Positions 20,479-32,109 of a DNA stretch of 64,000 bases are shown here, piece by piece. The notes beneath the pieces were generated by a model, which had not been told where the DNA came from, did no database searches, and saw only the letters and a list, made by a program, of their open reading frames with translations. Numbering within the stretch: the first letter of the stretch is position 1; each line of letters starts with the position of its first letter. The stretch comes from Varanus komodoensis. Lineage: Eukaryota; Chordata; Lepidosauria; Squamata; Varanidae. The stretch lies in the NCBI RefSeq assembly GCF_004798865.1, contig NW_025336481.1:31285444-31349443 (forward strand). The letters run 5' to 3'. A program made the position numbers and the translations under genes.

Positions 20479-23400
20479 GCAAGTCCTCACCTGGCCGTCG
20501 TGATCCCCATCAGCTCCGCCATGGTATCGTGCCCGTCACCTTCTTCCAGCCCATCCCTGCACTCCAGTACAGAGGGAGCCAGGAAGCCCCCTAGGCTAGT
20601 TGACGAACTGTCTTTCCTTAAGAGGTGTCTCTGTGCTAGTAACCTCCTTTTGTTTTGTTTTGTTCCTCCTAAAGAAAGTATTAAATTCTGTTTTTAATGT
20701 AGGCCTAAATTCAAAGCTCCAGGTGGAGTTAGATGATGGTAGTCTTACAAAGTCTTCAGATGTCTTCCTTATCACAGATGCATTAGGACCAGTCTGTTAA
20801 CTGCATTGGCATCAAGTGGAAAGATAGCTTTTCCCTTATTTAATCTAAAGCAATTCTTCAACGTTTTTAGAATTCAGCAGTATTTTGAGATCTAATGTCA
20901 AGGCAGGCAGTTTAAATGAAGGCCAAGAACTAGAGTTCTTAGATAGGCAAAATGAAAAATAATGTTCTTTATGTCAAATTATTTCTCCTATTAGGATAGT
21001 TACTGTAGCCTTTCTGATATGGACTGCACATTTTGTTGTTAATTTCAATGTAGTAATGGGTATTTTTGGTCTCATTGAATGTGCTGGAAAATGAATACAC
21101 TTGTGTATATACATGTAAAAGGCTTTTTTATGAGCTGTTAAAGAGTATACACTTTCTGTAATATCTCAAAATAGATCTTCACCGGGGTCATGTTGATTTG
21201 CATGAGAATATCCCAGAGCTGTCTGCTTTGAGACTGAAGATAGTCCTGTTTGCTAGTTAGAGTGGCCCAGCAGAGTAATTTTCACATGATATACTCACTG
21301 ATTGAGTATAGCCCATAACATCCCTGAGAATGAGAAACACTGTTTTTTTTTTCCATCTCATTCCGGGGTCCAAGGTGACCACATACCAGAGAGCCTAGTA
21401 TGGGAAAAAAAAACCCTTATTTTTCCTCGACATCAGCCAATCTGAGACTTTGCATGGATAATGTAGTTAGAGTTGTTGCCATGGTGAAACTGATTTCTCA
21501 ATAGTCCAGTATGATTCTTTTGTTGCAGATTAAAATTCCTCATTTTGTGCACTGGAAATACATTTCTTCTTCTGTTTCAAGACAAACCTTGCTGTTCTTT
21601 TTCTAGTAATATCTGTCTTGCCCTTCATTGTTTAGCAGTAACTGTCTTGCCCTATTGTCTTTCACCTGGACTCCAAGACTGTGCTGTAAAAGCTAAAATA
21701 CTGTAGGTATATTTGTTAATCTGTGTGAAGGATTCAAGCAAATCCATACAGTTTGACCCAACACATCACCCAAGCAATTTAGAGTCAGTTCTTCACTGAT
21801 TGTAATTGACTGGCCCTAAAAACTTAAAACACTTGTCCTGTAGGTGGACCTGAAGGAGTTACGTCACCACAGATGAATTCAGAAACTTCTGGAAGCAAAG
21901 CAACATATCAAAGCATCCAGCAAATGAGGAATGCAATGGAGAAGGAATTGAAGGCTGAGCGGACTAGAGGGAATGGCAAAGACTTTGCTTTAACACTGAT
22001 GCCCTTGTATGCTGTTGGTGTAGGAGTGTTTGCGTTATACAAATTCTTAAAGGTAAATATTAATAAGGCAGAGTCCTAGTGGTCCATATACATGGTGCAG
22101 ACCTGTATAAATGTAGCTTATATTTTCAAATTTGCATTATTAAGTAGAAATGTTAATTTTCCTTCCCTTAATTATTTAAAAATATAAATGATTTAAAACC
22201 AGGTTTCAATAAATCTTTCTTTTTTACAAATTTAAAGTGTGTTAGGGCTTTGCCATGTAGTGCTATAATCATCTATACTAGCTTTCCCCAGGCCAGGAAT
22301 TTAGGGAACTGTAGTGTCAATTATTTGGAACACACAAGGTTGAGGAAGGCTAAGGTCCGCCTGGCACCGTCGTTATTTGTTTTTCGGTGCCAGGTGAAGA
22401 CCTTTTTATTTAAACATCATTTTAATTGTTAACAATATTTACTTATTTATCTGGCCAGGGCGACTTCTTTTCTTTTATAACTTCTTTTATATCTTTTATA
22501 TATTTTTACTTATTTTATATTGTTAATTTTTAATTTTATATTGTTATTTTTGTATTTTACTGTATTTTATTGTGTTGTAAGCCGCCCCGAGGCTTCGGCA
22601 AGGGGCGGCATAGAAATGTTCTAATAAATAAATAAATTAGACTCACTTCAAGACTGAACTGGGAGAAGACAACAGCCTATTTTACATGAAATCCTAAACT
22701 TATAGCTTGTGCTCTTCCCTCCCCCACTCTTCTGGCACAGCCACAAGATCAGAAGCTTCTATTTTAGATTAACCATAGTTTAGGGTTTGCAAATGAAGTT
22801 AACTTTTTTTTAATTACCTGAAACAAACCACCTTCATAAATCACAGTTTGTGTTTGAATGATACAGCAAGCTGCAGTTAATTTTATGGAAGTGAAAACTT
22901 TCAGACTTCTTGCATCTAAACAGGATGGGAAGAGAGAGTGCATGAGCCAGAGACTAAAGTGGGGTGTCATGATATGTCTTAACTAGGGTTAAGAATCTCT
23001 TCCTTTAAGCATTTGTGAGCTTTCTCTTGTGCTCAGCCAGGTCTTCCAAGTGAGCCTAGCTGAGAGGAAGTCTGCAAATGCTTGTGGAACCCCCACTGTG
23101 CAACTGGCAATCTTCTGCAAAAGAGGGGCACTGTTTGTGCAGCCATCATGGGCAGGTCTGTTTTCCTGGCAAGACCCTCACAAGAAGTTCTTTCTTTGAC
23201 ACCAGTTGCCACTGCACACATAGTGGATGTTCCTGAGGCAGGAGAGAGGTGCTGCTAAAGGAGGCTGTTTTCCTGGCATGCCCCTCAAAAGTATATATTT
23301 ATTAAAAGTTTTTTATTCTGTCTTCTCACAGAAGTCTCAGGATGGTAGTACAGTAAGGAGCACAGCATCACATCCTCAAATAAAATCTGATTAAAATAAC

Positions 23401-26400
23401 AAATCTTAAAATGTTGGGAAAATAAAAAAGTTTTGACCTGGCATCAAAAGAAATAAAGTGTCAGCACCAGGCGCGCCTCTCTGGGGAGCATGTTCCATAG
23501 CCACTCTCCTGATCTTCAAAGAGGGCTCCTGAAGGGCATCCATCCCAGATCTTAGGGGTTGGCAGGCATTTAACGAAGGAGACGCTCCTTCAGATACATA
23601 GGTCTTCAACCATTGAGGGCTTTTTAAAGAGTAGACCTTCAAAGCCAGTTGTAGCTGCCAGCACAGCAGCTGTTCTTGGAGCTGGAGAGAAGTGCTGCAT
23701 GTGGGGCTTGATTCCTGGTGAGCGCCCTGTGGATGCTGGATGTGCTTGCTGGTGATGGGAGAAGCCAGGCCCAGGAACTCAGAAAGATTCCCCCTCCTGT
23801 ATAGATTTCTAACACATCCCTAGTGTGAACCATCCCACTATTTCCCCTTCATTTCCCTAGTAAGAATTCAAAATATTATGAACAGTGTGCAGCAGCAGGA
23901 CTATCACAAATAATCTTTTGACTCTTTAAAACAAGAGTGCACAACTTGTGGCCTTCCAGAGGTTGACCTGTAGCTTTCATTACTGTTCCCCATTGGATAG
24001 GCTTCCTAGGCCTAATGGAAGTTATACTCCACAGCCTCTGGGGAACCCACCTATACCTAAAAGAAATAAACAGATATGAGATACATGTCTCAGTATTGTT
24101 GTTTTTTCAGGAGAAGCATTTCAGAAAAAAATAAGCTGAAAAAAACGGACAAAGAAGGTTTTTTGGCAACACTGCACTGTGGTTTGGCAGACTGGGTTCC
24201 CTGTAGCAGAAGTTTTCCTTGGAGAAAAGCATTTCAACTTTTTATGGCAGGGGTATTGAAACATTCCTTTGCTCAAAAAATAATAGTATATATAATGCTG
24301 AGACTGCAGTTCTAAGTGCATTGGAAGAAATATCCTATGTAGTTTCTTGAAGGTTACTTCCTGGTAATTATACTTAGGGTTAAACGGAAGAAATCAGTGA
24401 TTTTAAGTAAATGTGGTTAATGGTGTAAAACAATACCAAATGTTGCTCTGTTAGGAAGGCTTTCTGTGATTACTGGATTTTTATATAATTTTATATCATT
24501 CTTCATGCTGCATAATTTGTATATACAGTTCAGATGGCAAGTGGTAGTGGTAATGTGCATAGGGAATTGCATCCCAAATCAGAAGCAAATTTTACTGCAG
24601 TTAGCAAGAGTAAGTAAGTAATAATTAGGTGTAAGTTAAACCATGATGGCATCGTTTTACTGGAGAGAACATGATAGCCTGGTTCAGCTGTATAATCTAG
24701 ACTGATGCCAGCTTAGTTATGGTGAGGTTAGTAAGACCAAGTCAATTGAAATCTGATTCAAACAGATGGATGGAGATATGGGCTTTATGTGGATTACAGT
24801 ATATTTTATAGAAAAAGTATTGTTACCTGCCTCACATCTTCAGGGGCTGAACCATTGTACTGCAATTTAAACAAATAGTGAAAGTGGGAGTAACTCTGTT
24901 GATGTTTAGGTATTTTTAATTACTTTTTTGTAGATGAAATCTCAAGAGGAAAGTTTATCCAGGAAAGAGAAAAATACTGAAAACAAGACAAATGCAACAG
25001 GTAGTAACTGATTCAAAGCTATTTCACCTGTCATTTTTATAATATAGTTTGCACATGAGAGCATCTTAGGGTCAGTTGGTTCTGCTCAGCTGCAGTGGGA
25101 GCAAATGAGTGATGAGAAGTAGCATGCTTGCTTCTGGTTTAGTGAGTTCTTCTGGAAAAGAAAAGAATATACAAAGTTCACTTCTGTACACACTAAGACA
25201 ACTAATTTTCTCATTAGCAATGCTGATTCTTTTTTAAAGTATTTGTTCTCACTTGTAGAACACCAGCTTCTGGAGTTGGAGCAACACCTAGCACAGACAG
25301 AGAAAATGTTAAATTCTTTATTAACACAGTTAGATCCACTTTCAAGCTGGTGAGTAAGCTAAGATAAACCATAGAATTTGACTTAAATAGTATCTCAGCT
25401 GCCTTAAGACTTAGGGTGCAATCCAGTGGCCTCCTGACATTGTCTCGTGGCCTTGATAGGTTGGAGAGCCAGCTCTGACACTGGGAAAACACTCTTGAAG
25501 TTGGAGCTGAAACTCCACGCTCACAGTCTGTGCAAATATTTATGTGTTAGATGGACTCAGAAGATGGAAGTTGGGGATGTGGGGAAACTTTCCAGGTGGC
25601 AGGGAGACATGTCACAAATGTCCTCTGAAGAATCCCAACAGTGCTTCAGCCTTTCCTTTCTTACAAGAAGAAAAAAAATGTAGATGGCTGAAATTTTCTC
25701 TTTAAATGCTTTGGAAGGTACAGGGAACATGGAGGCATCCCACCTCCCATTGGATGCCTGTAATCCTCAGAGTTAGGATGGTAACAGGCACCCACAATGG
25801 GTGATGTCCTTAGAAGTTTAATGTTTACTTGTATGAACCAAAATTTTACAAGATATTTATTAGATAAATAATAAATAAATTACTCTTTCATATTTTCTGC
25901 AGGTAGAACTGAAATTTAATGGGAACGGTTTTTACTCCTTTCATATTCTCCTTTTGGATCCAAAATAGCCTACTGATAATAGAACTCCTACAGGAATAAA
26001 AGAAAAAAACCAATTTCATTTCATTAACTCTTTTGCATCCAAGTTTTTCAAGCATTTGGGATAGTTCTAGCTCTGGGATTCTCTTTACTTTTGGAAAATT
26101 ACAACAGTATCCTTTTAACAATCCAGTTAAAAGTTTGTAAAACAAACGAGAGAGTAAAGGTTGGTAAAGGTAAAGGTGGTTCCAGAGCCTTAAAAATGTT
26201 GACATAAGGATGGATCATTGTGAGGTTTTATATATTGGAGGTTGTCTGGATGTTGTTTTATAATAGGTCTTAAATGGGAGTACACTCCCCCTGAAAGATC
26301 AAATGCATAGCCTGTGAGTCTTCCTGTACTCTGTGCTAACTGGGCAAGGTCAGGTAGCTGCAGCATCCCAGAGTACGTTTTAGCAACTTAAGCTGGTATG

Positions 26401-28195
26401 TTAGCTACAGCTCTGTTTGGAAAGGACAGAACTTGTCTGTTATCCACATGCTAATGACTTTCAAGCAGGACTGTTGTGTTCTGTATAGTGGGTTGGCTCT
26501 GAAGACACTTCAGCTGCTACAGAATGCTGCAATTCGAGTATTGGTGGGTGTGCAATGGACCATATAATCTAGACTTTGCTAGTTACCATTGCATTTCCAA
26601 ACTCAATTTAATATGCTGGCTTTGCCTTTTAAAGCTCTAAATAGTTCGGACCAAATTACTTGTAGCCTTCACCTTTATCAGCTTGCCTGCATTTTAAGAT
26701 CAGCAACACTTGCTCACTTTTGAGGAAAGTTAAATGAGCATGTATGCACAAGAGACCCCCCCCCCTTTTTAACAATGGCACAACACCTCTGGAAACCATA
26801 GCATGTGACATCTGTCAGGAGCCATCATTTAAGTCTTTTAGGAAAACCCTGAAGACTTACTTGTCTTCTCTGGCCTTCTGACTATATTGCTGGACTGTTC
26901 TGTTGTATTTTTGGTTTTTACCTTGTTTAAGAAAACTATGGTGAAGACTACTCATTGTTTGTCTGGGTTCAGAAATAATTCTAAACTGCAATTAGTTTAA
27001 AAATGGAAGCAAAAGCTTCTGATCTTCTACTTGTTGTTGTACTCGAGAAGGACGGAGAGCACATGAGTTCAAACAGGAATGTTTTGCTGCATTCATTTAC
27101 AATGCTTATGAGTGAATGATTGCATACTAATTTGGTAACAATAACAAGACATCCCACTACCTTCTTTTAAGGGTTAGAATCATTTTGGTGCGATTGTAAC
27201 ATTGTTCTCTAGCATACCCTGTTTCACTCTCAAGCATCATTTTGGTTTTACAGCATTAATGCTCTGGCTTCTGAACAGAAGGATGAAATCATGGTGCAGC
27301 TTGAATCTATCAGGAAACTGATGAAAGAAAGTGGATTGGACAAATCAGCAATGAAAACACAAGGTACTAACATACCTGGTATTTTAAAACTTAGTATTGC
27401 AAAACTCCTGCTCAGAACTCCATTTCTAAGATGGGTGATCTGGCTTCAACAGATTTGTATGACATCTTGACATTTCACTAGTTTGAGTGTAGTATCTGTA
27501 TCTTAAGCATTTATACAATGGCACAGCAGGACTTATTAGGAAATGAACTTTCTCACTCCTTATGTAGTGACTCTCATTTGTTAGATGATGATATCCTATA
27601 TGCTCCTGCCTTTATGCAGATGATTTGGTTTGCTTTGTTTAAACAAACAAGTAGGCATACTTCTTTCTGACACTTCTCTTGCTGGCTGAAATTCTTCATA
27701 TATGATCTATATACATGTTTTCTGCTTCAAAACAAAAGGAAAGTGGTTTATGATACAAAAGACAAGTCAAAGAACCAATTATCTAATTGCTAAAAGCATT
27801 ATGTTCTGCCATATATAACAAAAATCCTATTACAGTTTTCTTACAGCAACTCTGTTTTAAATACTGTAAAGACATTGGATCTAATTGTAACTCTTTTCTA
27901 TTTTGTAAATTAAGATACTAGCCATACATGCCAAGAAAAGCTTGAAGACCTTATTCAGTCATTCAGTGAACATCCTGAGGCAGAGATGTATGAGGTGGGT
28001 GATGAAAAATGTGGGCGTGAAGTGCTATTTGACAATATTGTGGAACACTCTGGTGACCAGGAGCATAAGCACTGTGGTCATGAGTTCTTACTTAGTCCAA
28101 TGGAAGAGCTGAAGAAGATGGAAATTGCTGGTGTAACTAATCAAGATGCAGCGAAACCAGATACTGGATTAAGAAGACGTATTAAAAATGAATGA
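20370..28195 (+). CDS. RIC3-domain protein, two membrane helices plus coiled coil; six exons
   Basis: Six exons read in frame: 20370-20478, 21844-22052, 24934-25000, 25259-25349, 27254-27363 and 27915-28195, about 288 codons plus TGA. Residues 1-27 (MVLSSVHQAL, then a hydrophobic helix and MPRMF) match the RIC3 N-terminus. A second helix at about 83-106 (MPLYAVGVGVFALYKFLK) matches RIC3 IPIYGFGIF. A coiled coil covers about 129-187, including QLESIRKLMKESG against human RIC3 QLREITRVMKEG. The tail ends GLRRRIKNE, like RIC3 LRKRN and CCDC107 GLRRR. RIC3 is an endoplasmic reticulum chaperone for nicotinic receptor assembly; CCDC107 is a related little-studied protein. The LAQTEKMLNSLLTQLDP stretch is closest to CCDC107. 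The location beside CAPS2 fits neither human gene, so I give no symbol. The role is inferred from the family only. Confidence 0.75.
21844..22052 (+). CDS. RIC3-like coding exon 2
   Basis: Acceptor CCTGTAG, donor AAG|GTAAAT, 209 bases. Encodes GPEGVTSPQMNSETSG to the second membrane helix ending YKFLK. Confidence 0.85.
22350..22637 (+). mobile_element. L2-type LINE, 3' end
   Basis: Starts within the C-terminal coding end (AGGTCCGCCTGGCACC, matching 39470-39490) and runs through TTTTTCGGTGCCAGGTGAAG, then GTTGTAAGCCGCCCCGAGGC, to an AAATAAATAAAT tail. It closely matches the copy at 1431-1592 in the opposite orientation and more distantly that at 39130-39715. It lies in RIC3-like intron 2. Confidence 0.8.
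23320..23640 (-). mobile_element. Old L2-type LINE, C-terminal part
   Basis: Minus-strand frames read LKALNG, then WNMLPREARLVLTLYFF and CQVKTFLF, the classic L2 ORF2 C-terminus (WNALPREVRLAP ... LKTFLF). Breaks are present and the tail is weak. Confidence 0.65.
23938..24055. mobile_element. Squamate MITE with inverted ends
   Basis: The left half, GTGGCCTTCCAGAGGTTG, then CTGTAGCTTTCATT, is mirrored at the right by AATGGAAGTTATACTCCACA, then GCCTCTGGGGAACC, an imperfect 35-base inverted repeat. It is a decayed form of the 'cctccagatgttg' family common in reptiles. Confidence 0.5.
24934..25000 (+). CDS. RIC3-like coding exon 3
   Basis: 67 bases after TTTTTTGTAG, ending ACAG|GTAGTA. Encodes a hydrophilic linker MKSQEESLSRKEKNTENKTN. 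Confidence 0.8.
25259..25349 (+). CDS. RIC3-like coding exon 4
   Basis: 91 bases, acceptor CTTGTAG, donor TG|GTGAGT. Encodes the first half of the coiled coil, HQLLELEQHLAQTEKMLNSL and on to LDPLSS. Confidence 0.85.
26480..26960 (+). mobile_element. Degraded L2-type LINE
   Basis: TGCTACAGAATGCTGCAATT reads LLQNAAIRVLVG; later AAAGCTCTAAATAG and TTTTAGGAAAACCCTGAAG match the L2 C-terminal YKALNG and LKTFLF region. Heavily mutated, in RIC3-like intron 4. Confidence 0.55.
27254..27363 (+). CDS. RIC3-like coding exon 5
   Basis: 110 bases, acceptor TTTTACAG, donor CAAG|GTACTA. Encodes INALASEQKDEIMVQLESIR and KLMKESGLDKSAMKTQ. Confidence 0.85.
27915..28195 (+). CDS. RIC3-like coding exon 6 with stop
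   Basis: Acceptor AAATTAAG, weak in pyrimidines. 92 codons then TGA at 28193-28195. An acidic, low-complexity cytosolic tail ends GLRRRIKNE. Confidence 0.8.
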
Positions 28196-30275
28196 TATAA
28201 ATTAGCAAATTATGATGAATGATTGCACATCTTATATGCACTTTTAAATTATTCTGAAACAGGTTCATATTTACTGTAGTATGCTTTAAAATCAAAATGT
28301 TTATGAAATGTTTCTATTCTGTATAAACGTATATACACTTAGAGTCCTATGTGATATTTCACTACAGTATTAAGATTTATGATATTTTTGCAACTATTAA
28401 AGTTGAGGAATGGCAACAGAATATTTTGCAAGTATATTTGTTTTATGGCAAACATGCAGCTTTTTTTGTGATGTATATTCCTGCAGAAATAGCACAAAAA
28501 CTGTTCCAAATCACGTTTTATCTGTAGCTTTGGGTATTGATTCTTATTGTAATTCCAGTGCAGTTCTTGTATGTCCTGTTTTCTTGCTTTATTCTGAAAA
28601 AGAGCAAGAATGCAGGTCAGCTTATATGGCTCATGTGGAGAAAATTATTTCAAATTTTATTGAATTTCAATAACCATATCAGGGTTTTATAGGACAATAG
28701 AAATTTGAAAAGTCTAGCCTGACAGTGTGAGAAGATAGTGAAATGGAATACTAATTTAGTAATTTTTGGAATGTTATATAACATAGGTTAGGATAAAATG
28801 AACTGACAGTTTTGATCTTTTATTTTGAAATTTGTGGAAAAGGATAAAATTGTTCATATTATTTTTGACTTAGGCATTGAGGTTCCTATGAAGACAGAAA
28901 CATAAGAAAAACTATTTTGGGGCTACAGTCTAATCAAATAGACCAATAAACTGGAATTTATAATTTATCAATTAAATTTGCATATAGTAAAACTGTGTTT
29001 CTGAAGAAACATATTTTCGTTTTTTACTATACTGCCATGTCATGGCAGGCACCATTTTTTTTTTTATTTGAGAAAAGTGAACAGTTCTTTTGCGATGTTG
29101 CTTGCCTTGTCATCTGCAGTTTTTGATAAGTGCTTGTATTAAAAAAATGCTGACCTTTTTGTTGCTCAGAAATGTTTTTAATGTATTCATCTGATTAATC
29201 TACCAAATCCACAAATTGGAACCCAAGTGTTTAGGAAGCTCTTCTTAGAAGAATTGGCAGCTTTTCAACCAACCTTTTAAAGTGTGCTCTTGACAGCAGA
29301 TGTGGTGATACTATCAGATGATATTTCTGTAGTGTGCATTAGGGATGTATGGATTTTGTTAAATCTATTCCATCTGTGTTTTGTGGATTGTCAGGTGTCT
29401 TTTATTCGAGCATCTGCTCCTGGAATCAGATTTTTTCAGGGATGAATGAGAATTATGTTCTGCTAGCACAAGTGTACATTGGTACTAATGCAAATTTGTG
29501 CAAGTCCTCTCCAAAAGTATAAAGGTGGTCTGCATGACTCAGGAAAAGGCTGGTCTGTTGTGGAATCTGCAGGCTGAAGTCACAGAAATGTGAACTTGTT
29601 ACACATTTCTTGGGCATTCCTAGAATGTCTATCCTCCCTTGTTAATTTCAGCACATCAGGCTACTCTTACAAGCACAAGAAGGCAATTTTTTCCCTAATC
29701 AAAGTGCCACTAAAGTTAAGAGAAAAATTGTATTTTAAATTGTATTTTGTTTGCCATTCAGTTGAGTTTTGATGAGTGAAGGTGTGGCTGCAGCAGGACT
29801 GCAAACAAATGAATAGAGTGGAATTTGTGTGAACTTTGAAGAGGGGTGGATCAGGGAATCGATCAATCATTAAACATTACTGTTGACTTGTGATCCAAGG
29901 CTTACAACACTTCCAACTTAGGAGACCAATGTGTAACAAGATTCTCGTGTATAAAATACACATATAGCAAGAACTGGCTTTACAACCCAAAAAGGTAGCG
30001 CTGAATCCTTAAATGGGTAGGTGGTGGTCAGCTTAAGACAAAAAGCATTAAGATAGCCTATAATTTAATTGATTAATGGCAACAATCTCCTGTTTGTCCT
30101 TTACCACAGTGGGGGAGAAGTTGCAACAGGGTAGCAATAGCTTTTTGATTGTATCCAATACTAGTTCTGCTTAAAGCAGTCCCATGGAAAAGGATTTAAG
30201 TTAGATACTCCACATAAATATTGAAGCAGTAGCATCCTTTCTCCTTTATTATGATTTAAGATGCCTGGGAGAGTC
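28196..30275. other. 3' UTR of the RIC3-like gene, then intergenic DNA
   Basis: ATTAAA at 28396-28401 and AATAAA near 28944 are possible cleavage signals. The remainder is AT-rich, with no coding family or repeat that I can name. Confidence 0.35.
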
Positions 30276-30279
30276 TAAG

Positions 30280-30400
30280 GCATCTTTCTCCAACCTGATG
30301 CTCTCCAGATATGTTGAACGACCATCAATTGTTGTAAGCTGCTCAGAGAGCTCAGGTATGAGCTATTGTAGCAGCATACAAATTGAAATAATAAATAAAT
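30280..30400 (+). mobile_element. Composite: MITE fragment followed by LINE-type tail
   Basis: CCAACCTGATGCTCTCCAGA, then TATGTTGAACGACCATCA is the left part of the 'cctccagatgttg' MITE family. It runs directly into TTGTAAGCTGCTCAGAGAGC, then AAATTGAAATAATAAATAAA, a LINE/SINE 3' tail. The abrupt join suggests one inserted next to or into the other. Confidence 0.45.
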
Positions 30401-30539
30401 CACTACCCAGATTTGGGGATGGTGGGATGATTGCAAGCATGAATGCAGTGCCTCCGGTTTTATGTTCCTTAGGGCAAGTTGCATTGGAAAGGCTCTTGCA
30501 CATTTTTTCCTGATTCCTTTCAAGTCCATAACTCTCCTC

Positions 30540-31340
30540 GCTAAAACCTCGGCACTCTCATGAGGAGAGGATCTCGGTGGAGGACACGTGCACTGTAGGT
30601 CGCAGCTCCCCTGCACCCCGGAATTAAATAAAAAAAGACCAAACCCGCCAGGAAGAGCGAATAGTTGGCCTTGCGGAGCGTCGGTCGAGGTCCCTCGCTG
30701 ACGCAGCGCACAGGCCGACCTGGCGGGAGGAAATGCCGCGGCACCCTCGGAAGAAGTGGCGCTTTCCTTTCGCCCCTCGCAACGCAGCACGGCGGTGCCG
30801 CGCGCGGGAGGGGGAGGAGCGTTGCGGCGCGTTGCCTCGGTAACCGCGGGAGCGCGCTCGCACCGGCGCTGCTGGAGGAGCTGCTCGCCTCATCCGAGAG
30901 AGGACGTTAGGCGGGGACATTCATCCCGTCCTCCCCCTTGCACTCAGGAGTTGCAACGGTTGGCACTGCTGCGAGTGTTGCTATGATAATTTATGAAACC
31001 AAACCGGGAGAGGGCGGGGGGGGGAGGCAAAAGGGGGAGAGCGGGTGATAAAGGTGTTAGTCCTGCTTAGAGTAGACCCATTGGCATGCAAGAGGCGGAC
31101 GCTAGCTCAGTGCCAGATGCAGTCCGTGGGACTCGGCCTCAGTATCTCCCAGCACGCGCACACGACTTTTTCCTCTTAACAGGTCCGCGAGTAGGGGACG
31201 CCCGCGGACGTGTGAAAGCTGCAGGTGTGTATACGGGGCCGCCAAGGCACAGTCAGTTGGCGGTGGGTTCGCAGCCCAGCAGGCTACCACCATCGATCGG
31301 CTCGCTGTGAAAAAGGCCCCGGTAACACCAACGGGACTTC
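30540..31340 (+). promoter_or_regulatory. CpG island, probable CAPS2 promoter
   Basis: The densest CpG block of the window, about 4 kb upstream of the first CAPS2 coding exon, which begins with a splice acceptor and so needs an upstream noncoding exon. A candidate donor for that exon is GCAG|GTGTGT at 31225. The island also contains the RFX-type motif at 30831-30844. The start of transcription cannot be fixed by eye. Confidence 0.5.
30831..30844 (+). promoter_or_regulatory. RFX X-box motif
   Basis: GTTGCCTCGGTAAC is an inverted-repeat X-box (GTTGCC, two-base spacer, GGTAAC), the binding site of RFX factors that drive ciliary genes. It lies inside the CpG island, upstream of the candidate exon 1 donor. 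A weaker match, GTTGCTATGATAAT, follows at about 30976. Confidence 0.6.
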
Positions 31341-32109
31341 CGCGTAGGAAGGCAGTAGGGCTACAGCAACGCTGCGAATCCTCACCGTTTATTTTAGGGC
31401 GCCATCGCATGGCATGTTTTAGACTGAAAAAAGGGTGGCTGGAGAATGCAGGCAGTTTCTGTCCACACCTTGCAACATTCCGTACTCATTTCCAATGGAG
31501 AAGTTTTTTTAAAGGCTCCCAGGGTGACTGACAAAGACCAGTAACAAGACAGTTCCTGCTGTCGGGCGTACCTTAGTTAGTGGAGACGTATGCTGTGGTT
31601 GTTTACTGACAGTGAGGCCTAAAATGCCCAACTGTATATGCTCCGTATCTTGTACCTTGGAGTACACATGTTTGGGATGGTGGCAGCCACAGACAATTCA
31701 TTTTCAGTAACCCACACTAAAAACCAACTCATTTTTCTTTGAGTTGCAGCAGTCTGTTTAATATATTTACTACCTGCTCCATTGTGCAAGTTCATGTGGG
31801 ATTATAATTGCATCACCAGAAAGAGTAAATGAATCACTCTTCCTAAGGGATTTAGGTTTGTATTAGTGTTGGCTCTACTTATAGTAGATGCAATAACATT
31901 GGATACAGTTCATTCTTTACAAGCCATCATGTAAGTTAAAAAAAATACAAATCTTGTGAAATAGTGCTGAGCAAAACACACCCCCACACACAAAGTAATA
32001 ATAAATATAAAAGTAGAATTTTGTAGGTATAGAGCTAAGATTTATTTTTTAAAATCCGCAACAAAATTTCACTGAAGAGAATGAATGTAGTTGCACAGTT
32101 ATGTTTCAT

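Larger units (their letters stand above)
22053..24933 (+). other. RIC3-like intron 2
   Basis: 2.9 kb with the two LINE pieces and the MITE listed separately. Immediately after the donor the frame stays open for nine codons to TAG at 22077-22079, with AATAAA at 22208-22213. A read-through short isoform is conceivable but unproven. Confidence 0.4.

Noticed and set aside
30275-30790. 171-codon minus-strand ORF at the CAPS2 CpG island
   Set aside because: Runs from a repeat fragment into GC-rich promoter sequence; composition explains the open frame.
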